From: Phoronis australis
Taxonomy: Eukaryota; Phoronida; Phoronidae
Reading direction: 5' to 3'
NCBI GenBank assembly: GCA_002633005.1
Contig: NMRA01000013.1
Span: 796,995 to 860,994, forward strand
DNA: 64,000 nt
This document shows, piece after piece, positions 52,001-61,000 of the stretch. Made by a program: the position numbers and the translations under genes. The first letter of the stretch is position 1; each line of letters starts with the position of its first letter. Below the pieces are notes generated by a model that was not told the DNA's origin, made no database searches, and worked only from the letters and a program-made list of their open reading frames with translations.

Positions 52001-55000
52001 TAAAATACGCGGAAAGAACACTTGAAAAAAGTGGAAATCCGCGTTTCCGCGGAAAATTCCAAGCCCTGATCAACCCATCCCAGACTTTGGTTCTACTTCG
52101 ATTCGCTCCTGTCAACCACTTGAAGCCCATTCCTAACAGGAATTGGGTGCACATCGAGGATCATATCATGGCCACAAAGAGTCTCACAAAATGAGAAAAA
52201 CATAAAGGGGAAATTGGTACATTACAAAAATATTTAAGTGAACAGACAGGGGGAGGGGGGGAACCGGGACTCCTTTGGATCCGCACCTGGGGGTGGCCCC
52301 CATGATGAAAATTAATGATGAATGCATTTGTGACATTTAATTCTTTAAAGCAGGAACATTACCCAGAGACTAGCAAATGATATATGAACATAAATGGACT
52401 AATTAACACACAACCCCCCAAAACATTTAACTGACACCAATTAAAAAGATTAGCCACAGATGGGACTTAAAAATAGATAAGTTTTCCACCCCAGTCATTG
52501 ACTGCATTCCATACATTGGGTAGCCATGACAATGCAAATCTGCCAAGTTCAAACTGTGCGGTGTTTACCTTTGATGAACAACTCTCAAACTCCTTACCTT
52601 GAGCGGTAGCCAGATTAGTCATGGCCGCCACCAGTTCATCATTCAAGTCGTCAACAACAGCAGAGACATTCTTCAGTTGGATCTGAGTGTCACAGTGACT
52701 TGATGTCTCCTCTTCCAACAGAGCTGTTGATACAAACAGCCACAAGTTCAGTCAATAGGGGTACACTAACATTGAGAAATCTAGTCTATTACACAATGGT
52801 AATGGTGATTATTTTGGGCATTTACTTACCTGCAGTTTTCCTTCAAAAATCAATATTCTGGTATAGCTGTGGACACGTTCAGCAGCAGTCATTTCACTAG
52901 TGCATGCTAGCTAGACAGGTCATGTGATCTTGTATCGCTTTCGTAAGATTTTGTGAGATCTCGCCTAACTCAATTCATAAGATACTAGACTTACTAATTA
53001 AAAGAATTATACAGCTGCGATATCTTCACACTTCTCAAATGCTTTTCAATTTGTTTCCAAGACATCAAACAGCAGCTAAAGTAGTGCTTATGCAGGACAC
53101 ACACTAGAGAGATTTGCTCAGCAATCCAATTCCCTAAATCCGTAACTGAGGTGTGCACAGAGTACTCCCTCGAAGTGTTGAGGAGAATAACCAATGCGCC
53201 AATACCAAATATAGGTTCACAGGCCCAACACGTGGAAAATTTATGTATATCTGCCCATGAGCCTACTTTTGGAGTATTAATTATCATTTAACAAGGTTTG
53301 CTGGGCTTCCCAAACTGAACGGCATAATAGGAAAGTAATAGACAAGTCTACTCTGTTGCACTATTTCATAAGATCAGTACTATGTACCTGAAAACAAATG
53401 GTTCAGTCCAACACCCCAATTTCACTAATAAGCGAGGAAGGCACATACACAAAAAATTGCAGAATCCGACAGTTGTCCTAAAGCAGAATTTTGACAAACC
53501 CACTTACTTTCCGAGTCAGACAGTTGAATGTTCAAATTATCCAATTCAGCTTTTACTCTTTCATATTCCGCTCTGACACAGCTTAACTGGAGCTGCGAGT
53601 TGTTGTTGGCAGTTCTTTCATCTTGCAACAAAGCTGAAACAACCACAGACAAAGCTGGCAGTCAAAGACTCAACATGCAAACTTTAATCATGGGTAAAAA
53701 AGATTATCAAACACAGTGATTTTCCAAACAATTGTTGGAATATCACATTTTTAATTATAGGTAAATTCACTGCTGGTGAAAGGCAGAGACTGGAATGCTG
53801 TCTAAGGTGTTAATACGACTTCAGCATCTAGTCAGGTGTAGATGTACAAACATGCTACATTTAAACGGGCACTTGACTATTGAGTATTTTAACGTATATT
53901 AGTGAGAAGTAGCAAAAAATCTGACAGGAACTTTTGTATTGAAAAAGTTCAAGAAAAAGGCCCAGAATGGCATTTCAAATTATGAATGCAGTAAGCATGC
54001 AAGATACGGACAAACTGCAAATAAAAACACATAAAAGTGACAAAATTGGTAAAGGTATAAAACATTTTAAAAACACCATATATTTCAGGCCCAAAACCCT
54101 CTACAGTGGTGGGTAAAACCACTGTGGAAGGGATGGAGCCTAAAACGTATGGTGTTTTTTAAAGGGTTTTAATTTATACCATTATGTAGCAGATTTATTG
54201 TATGTGCGTGTTTTTATTCTCATTTCGTCTGAAATTTGTGTATAATCTCAGTGTACTATGATTGCCAAGCAAACTATTCACTGTAATAAACATATTTCCA
54301 AAATATGTCAACGAACAAAACTTGAAGAGTTTTAAAGGTAAACAATAATTGAAACACAAAGTTATCCAAAACCATTACTTTCCAACTCCAGAATTCTTTT
54401 CCTGGTCATGTCTAGTTGGGCTCTCACATCGTAAAGCCAAGCTATTAGAATACAAAAATCACGGCTTGTAACACATTGATACCATTACAGATGTCTATGT
54501 TTCTCATTGTATCATTATGATACAGGCAGGGAGACTTTTGCTTTACAGTTGGCTTTTGCCCAAATCATTACCAGGACGGCAAACAAAAACAAGAAAGTAG
54601 GTTCAAATTTGAACAAAAAACAAAGTGTTGTTTGATAATGAAGATTCCCGAAAATCACACAAACTGTGTTGTTGTTTTTTTCAAAAAATCAATGATGCCC
54701 AAAGACAAAAAACACCCCGATTCTGAAAGAGAGGAGCTCATATCAACATAGTATGAATCAGATTTCCTGATATACCCTACCAAATATTTTTCATTTAGCC
54801 TTAATAAACGCCCACCTTCAACTTAAAAGCCCACATGGAATTTTCAACAGGTTACACACATTCTATTGTACTCAGCTTCGTGCCCACCACCAAATTTTCG
54901 TGTTCTCCAATTTACGTGCCCAGGGCTTTTCAACGGACTAGTTTGGTAAACAAGCCAAACAAAACTAGACTCGTAAGTTTCTTTGTCACGACAGCATACT

Positions 55001-58000
55001 CATTAACATTCAGTTGATAATAACAAACAATCTGGGATGGAACAGAAGGGCCGGCTTGCCAGCCAAATGACTTAACTCTGAAACAGTTTTCACTCATAAA
55101 TGCTCTGAATGCTTTGCATGACAACAAAATGAATTTGTGTGAAGGTGCAAAAAATTGCAAAACCAACTTTGTAGGAGCAAATGGACTACTTTTGTGTTTT
55201 CAAACTGTTCAACTGATGAAAATACAGTCATAAGATACAAATAGTAGTTTCTTATCACACCTTAGCTAAATATTGAAGTGAAAACTGTCACCTAATTTCC
55301 ATTAATTTAGCTTTGTAAAATTTCCTTCTTACGTCAATACGTCGATGAAGCCGAACAAATTTCGACAAAATTAATAAACTTTTTGTTATTTTTGTTTGAA
55401 AACAACCACACTAGCTCTTCAATTTCCACTTGTCTAAAAAGCATACTCACTCTCCATTTCCTTTAGGTTGTTGACAGCCAGGTCATGAGCGGTTTCTTCC
55501 ACCTTGAGTTTGTCTTCAAATAGCACACCAATAAACAAGTGGTCAAGTCCCAAATGCATCGCCCGCTTTAGTATGTAACATTCAGAACAAAACAAAACAA
55601 AAAACAAAACAAGACGTTTTGCAAGATAAGATGACGCTGAAAGGAAACAATCGTTTGAAACTCTGAAATTATTAAAAGCAGTAACTTTGTGAATTAACAA
55701 AACTGAAAACAACAGGAAGTCTTTGCAAAATTGCATGTACATATACAAGAAGGGATTGAGTTGTGGCATCGTAAAGTCAACCAAACAACACACAAGGTCC
55801 CCTGATGGTTATATTTCTGTAGACATTCATTCATTTACTTTCACCAGTAGATTTTCATCAATTCAGAGAAGTTCAATGTTGTTCAACTGCGGCGGCCATT
55901 TTGATGGTGCCCACCAGACATTTGAAAATTATTTTGAAAATTCCATAACTTATCAGTTAAAACAGCATCAAACGGAAATAACTTTCAACTAGATTGGTTT
56001 GAGGGCAACTTCGTTTCAAGAAGTTTTTAACTGAAAAGAAGTGCCTTTAAGATAATATACTTAATATGTGACAACATGTTCAGTACTTCACAGAAAAAAC
56101 AGGAAATTCCTCCATGTTCATACAATTTTGCTAAAACCCCGGATAACAAAATGTTAAAACAATATGATTCCATTTGAAGAAAACATGTGGTTACAATAAA
56201 TGTACCTGTTTGTGTAACGTCAGAAAAAACTTTCATTTGCTGCAGCATGCTGCGATATATTGAGGTGTATTCAATACAACTTGTGATGGCAAACAGCAGC
56301 ATGCAAAAACAACATTATTCAATCTGCTTCCATAGTTTAATACACTTCTCAAAAGCAAAATAAAACCAATCAAACGATGTGAAATTCATTGACATGAATT
56401 TGTATAAAGTATGAAGAAGAAATCAAGTTGACGTTTTCTTCAAATGGAAACAAACATTACGGAAACTGGAAGAAGCGTCCTACTTTCAGCCTCGTACATC
56501 CTCTTGACCGCGTCATCCAAAGAGACCTGCATGTCTTCCAGCTGTTCTGAAAGTTCTGAAAAACCCATGTTGAGATTGCCAGAGCAAAGGATAACAAAAA
56601 TGCATCGGGATGCCAACTACACAGGCTGCGCATAATGAGGGAATTTGCAGAGGTCAAAGGGCACAGAATCTCACCTTGGTTCTTGGCCACCTGATGTTCC
56701 ATTTCTTTCCGAGCACTCGACAGTTCTTCGGACTTTTTCGTTTCTGTATTTTTGAGTTGTGTCTGGATATTGCCGAGTTCAACTGAAAAACAAAAACCTT
56801 TAATATCAAAACTGCAATCAAATGTAAGTTTAAGCTAGTTTATGTAAACTGTAAAATACACCAATAAGAAAGTGCAGGCAATCAATACATAAAATTAAGA
56901 TAGATGGCAGCACTTCAGAATATGCAAAAGAGGGACAAATGAAAAAAAAATCGCATCAGATACTTAATACAAGAAAAGAAGTACTCTTCACGGAGTGAAC
57001 AATTCTGATTTAAAAATTTGTGAACAGCCACGAACAGAGATTTCAAAACAAGCTAAAGTTGTCAGTTCTATATGGATACTACAATCATTTACTCAGTGAG
57101 AAAGAACGAGTCAGTTGAAGATATAACGTCGAAAACATCCCAAACACAAACTGTGTTCAAATAGAATACAAGAAACAGCAAATGTTTAATGTGAGCGTAT
57201 ACAGCTGTACATTGTGACAGGTTCTAATAAGCAATTAAAGTTACAACACAAACCTTGCAGTTTACTATTCTCATTCTGAGCCTGGTCTAGCAAATCTTCA
57301 GTAATGGACATTTGAGCTTTAAATAGACAACATGCAGATATCATGCATCAGGAACAACAGCAACAATGACAACGACGACAACAACCTGACAACATGGTCA
57401 AAAGGCATATTAACAACATCCAATTAAAACTACAAACATCCAAGTCAAAAAGGATGACGTAATAACCTGAACATTCATACAGTCAAAATCATATTAAATT
57501 ACGGGTTCAACTACAAAAGAATTGCATAATATAATGCATCACTAATACAAGACAGGGTAAAAACCTACAACAGTCAGGGCAAAATTATATCCAAGAACTT
57601 TTCAGTTACAAGTTTTCAGAAGAATTTAAATGGAGAAGTCTAAAAAATCCCAAATCACAAAACACTAAAGAGCTCTTAATTGATCTGGGAAGATAACCAT
57701 ATCACCACAGTTCTGTCTAGCCTGCCATCAACAAACTTGACTATAATTAGACCTGTGCTTTTTGAATTTTCTTCCTGTTGTACCTTGCATGAAGTGCAAA
57801 TAAGTGAAAAGCTCAATGTTACAAGAAAACAACAAGAATTTGTAAGAAACGAAAATGTTATGAACCCACGATATAACACTAAAAAGGAGTTGAGCAACTG
57901 CCTTCTGTAAAAACATAGCAATGTAAAATTGGTCTCAATTTGTTCACAATTCCACTTAGAAGTGATTTCTGAGATTGGTAAGAAGTGACAGATTGCTGTT

Positions 58001-61000
58001 TCTTAACACAAGACTCAACGAATCTGGTGGACAAGCTCACCACATTATGCACTGCCTAAAAGCAGCAAGACTGATGCACCAACTAACTCCATCTAGTGTG
58101 CAAACATTAAACACGCCGACATTAAGCAGTATCAGAAATTGCTTCCAATGCGAGAATGGAATAAATTGAGATCAACTTCATAATTACAACTGGTGTTTGT
58201 CAAAAAGTAGAAGCATAATGGCTTGATAAATGTCAGATTCAATCGTTTGTGACGTTGGAAAGAAAGGTTTAGTCAAATTGTGAAACGACATGACAGCATG
58301 CACGTGAAACATGCAGTAACAAAAATGTGAAAGGCGCTAATGAGCAATTTATTCTCAATGGGTAGTTACATTGATTCAGAATTCATGCAGACCTAACAGT
58401 GTGTTCGATACCTTTTCCATTGCGCGGGGGAACTGTGGGTTGCAAGATAACGCATTAGAAGAAGAGAGAGAAATGAGAGCAAATGAGAGAAATCAGTGAA
58501 CAACATGGAGTTCACTAGGTGGCGCTAGTGGAAAAACGAGCCCACATGAAGAAATGCATGGATTTAGGTAGTCTCGTCTAACCCCTATTGTACGAATCTT
58601 TTAGTGCTGGCGACTAACTTTCTGTTCTAAATCTGCTCATGTGAGAAGAAATGTACTTTCTTCACTAGCATCAACCAGTGAATATTGAGTTGCTCATAGG
58701 ACCACCAGATTGTTTTATTATATTACAGGCTTCATCAATTTGTTATAACATACTTTATCATAAAAACCATGACATTTGAATCAATACAAGATGTCGGAAC
58801 AAACAAAGGAAAAACAAAACTAACATAGGACTTTTAATCAAAGCCACAGTCAGCGCCATCTTTTGGTTCACATTTTGGATTGGAACCCCTCGTTTAGGTT
58901 CTACAAGATGGTGACTCACCGGTCCTAACATCATGGACCGAACAGAGGCCCATGATGTTCAAAGAGGAAGTAGCATTTTTGCCAACGCATTTGAACTTTT
59001 CAATTTCGTATTGACCCAATTAGCACTGTCGGGCACTTTAAAGCAACAACTTGGAAACGTGTTAGTGTTAAACAGTAACCGTTTTTGTAATATCTTACAG
59101 CTCATGTTGGACAGCTTAGCTATAGTTTCCTGATGTGAGATGATCTCGAGTTTCAGTATCTCTGTAGAATGAAATACCTTAGTCCATGAATGACAGTCAA
59201 TCGTATCAAGGAGGGCAATTTACGAAACAAAATCGAGGTCGAGGGAAAAAAAACTTCTGCCAAAACAGCACAAAACAGGAACTTCTTTGACAAAAGAATA
59301 ACAATTGAGATTCCAGCTAGCATTTAAAGTAACAGCTTCACAGTTTTCGATAACATCTGAAACGTGACTTTCCACCAATTCTAAGGGGAGATCTTAAGTA
59401 AGGTAGCTGTCAACACAGCCTTCTTCAAAGGGAAATAGTCCACAGATGTGATCCGATTGGTTAAACAGGCCCATCGGAATTGTAATGCATCGTGATAAAA
59501 ACTTTGAAGAATAAAAAATATAACTTGTGAGGAAAGAATCATGTCTCTAACAAAAAGAATGGTAAACGACTGAGAAAGTCCAAACAGTTTCAGCAGGAAG
59601 AAAACTGCCTAACAATGTATTTGATAGACACCCAGTAATATACTGCATTCTGTCCACAAAGCAAGAGTATCGGTTTCATAACTCTGAAATGAGTAAACAA
59701 AATCCAAGTGATTTAAATTTTACATTCTCCAATCCTGGTGAAGGTAATCAGAGATGCGTTTCATTGACCTGTCCAAAATTTATGCTCGAAAATTCCCGAT
59801 AAGCAAAATGACGGACATTTTCAGTGACTCCAATGCAGAAACTTCATAAAATAAAATGAAACCAATAACGCCTTTCACAAAAGATTTTTATTTTTTATAT
59901 CCCATGATAGGATGACAAAATACCTCAGTGCTAAACAGGATAGACGTCCAACAAAAAGAACATTCTCAGACTTTTACCATGGATTCAGGGCACAAGCTGG
60001 GATAGGCAGAAAGCACATCGCGTGTAGGAAAACAGACGCAAACGTGAGCTAGACTTTAGTAATCGTAGGGCTAGTTTCATACCTTGATGTTTTTCTGTCT
60101 GTTTGTCCATGTCTCCCTGAAGGCGTTGCGACGACTCTCGTTCTCGTTCTTTCGCCGTGATCTCGTTTTCGAGCTCCTGTTTGACTTTGAGCAGTTCCGC
60201 TGCAATAAAAATTTTCACTTGACAATGCCAACTTGCTTTGTGCATACAAATCACTATCTCTCTACCTCTCTGTGTCACAGACAACAATATTGCTCCCAAC
60301 TTTACATTATACAGAACTTCTGCATTCAGGTAAGTTTAAGAAAAGTACTTAGAAAGTAAAAGATAAAGCTACATGCAGTGCCACCTTTGGGACGTATTGC
60401 GAGGTGAAACCTTTTGTTTTGGTACTTTACTACGACGCGATAGCGTTCGTGATTACACATAACACCACAGGCAGAATGGAGTTTATTGATTGCTTCAACA
60501 AGATTCACTGGCACTAACACGATTAATTCAAGTGTGAACTTCAACTTGACCTAATTAGCATCGTATGGGACTTTAAGGTATAGAAAAGATACACAAAAAA
60601 AATAAAAGATACTAGACAGAAGTCTTTAGAATTGTGAGAGCACAAAAGCCACTTCACTTTGACCTAATTTCTAATTTTGGTGATAAAGACGGGCAGAGTT
60701 AGCAAAGACTAAATGCAGTTACATTCATTCATGAACACGTAATGGCGTCGGACTTCTTGAACATCCCGCCATACAAAATGGAGATTTGGCAGTATGTGAA
60801 TAGCAATGAATTTAAAAAATGTGAAATTGTACTGCCTCAGAATCTTCGTCCAAGTTAATGCAAATTGCACAATGACATTGCCCGTTTGGACACAAAATAC
60901 TCTACTGCCATCTAGCGGTAAAACAAATTTTAACATGTTGGTGCTATATCAGAAAATGACCATTAACGGAAGATTTTACAATGTGTTAAATGTTGAAATG

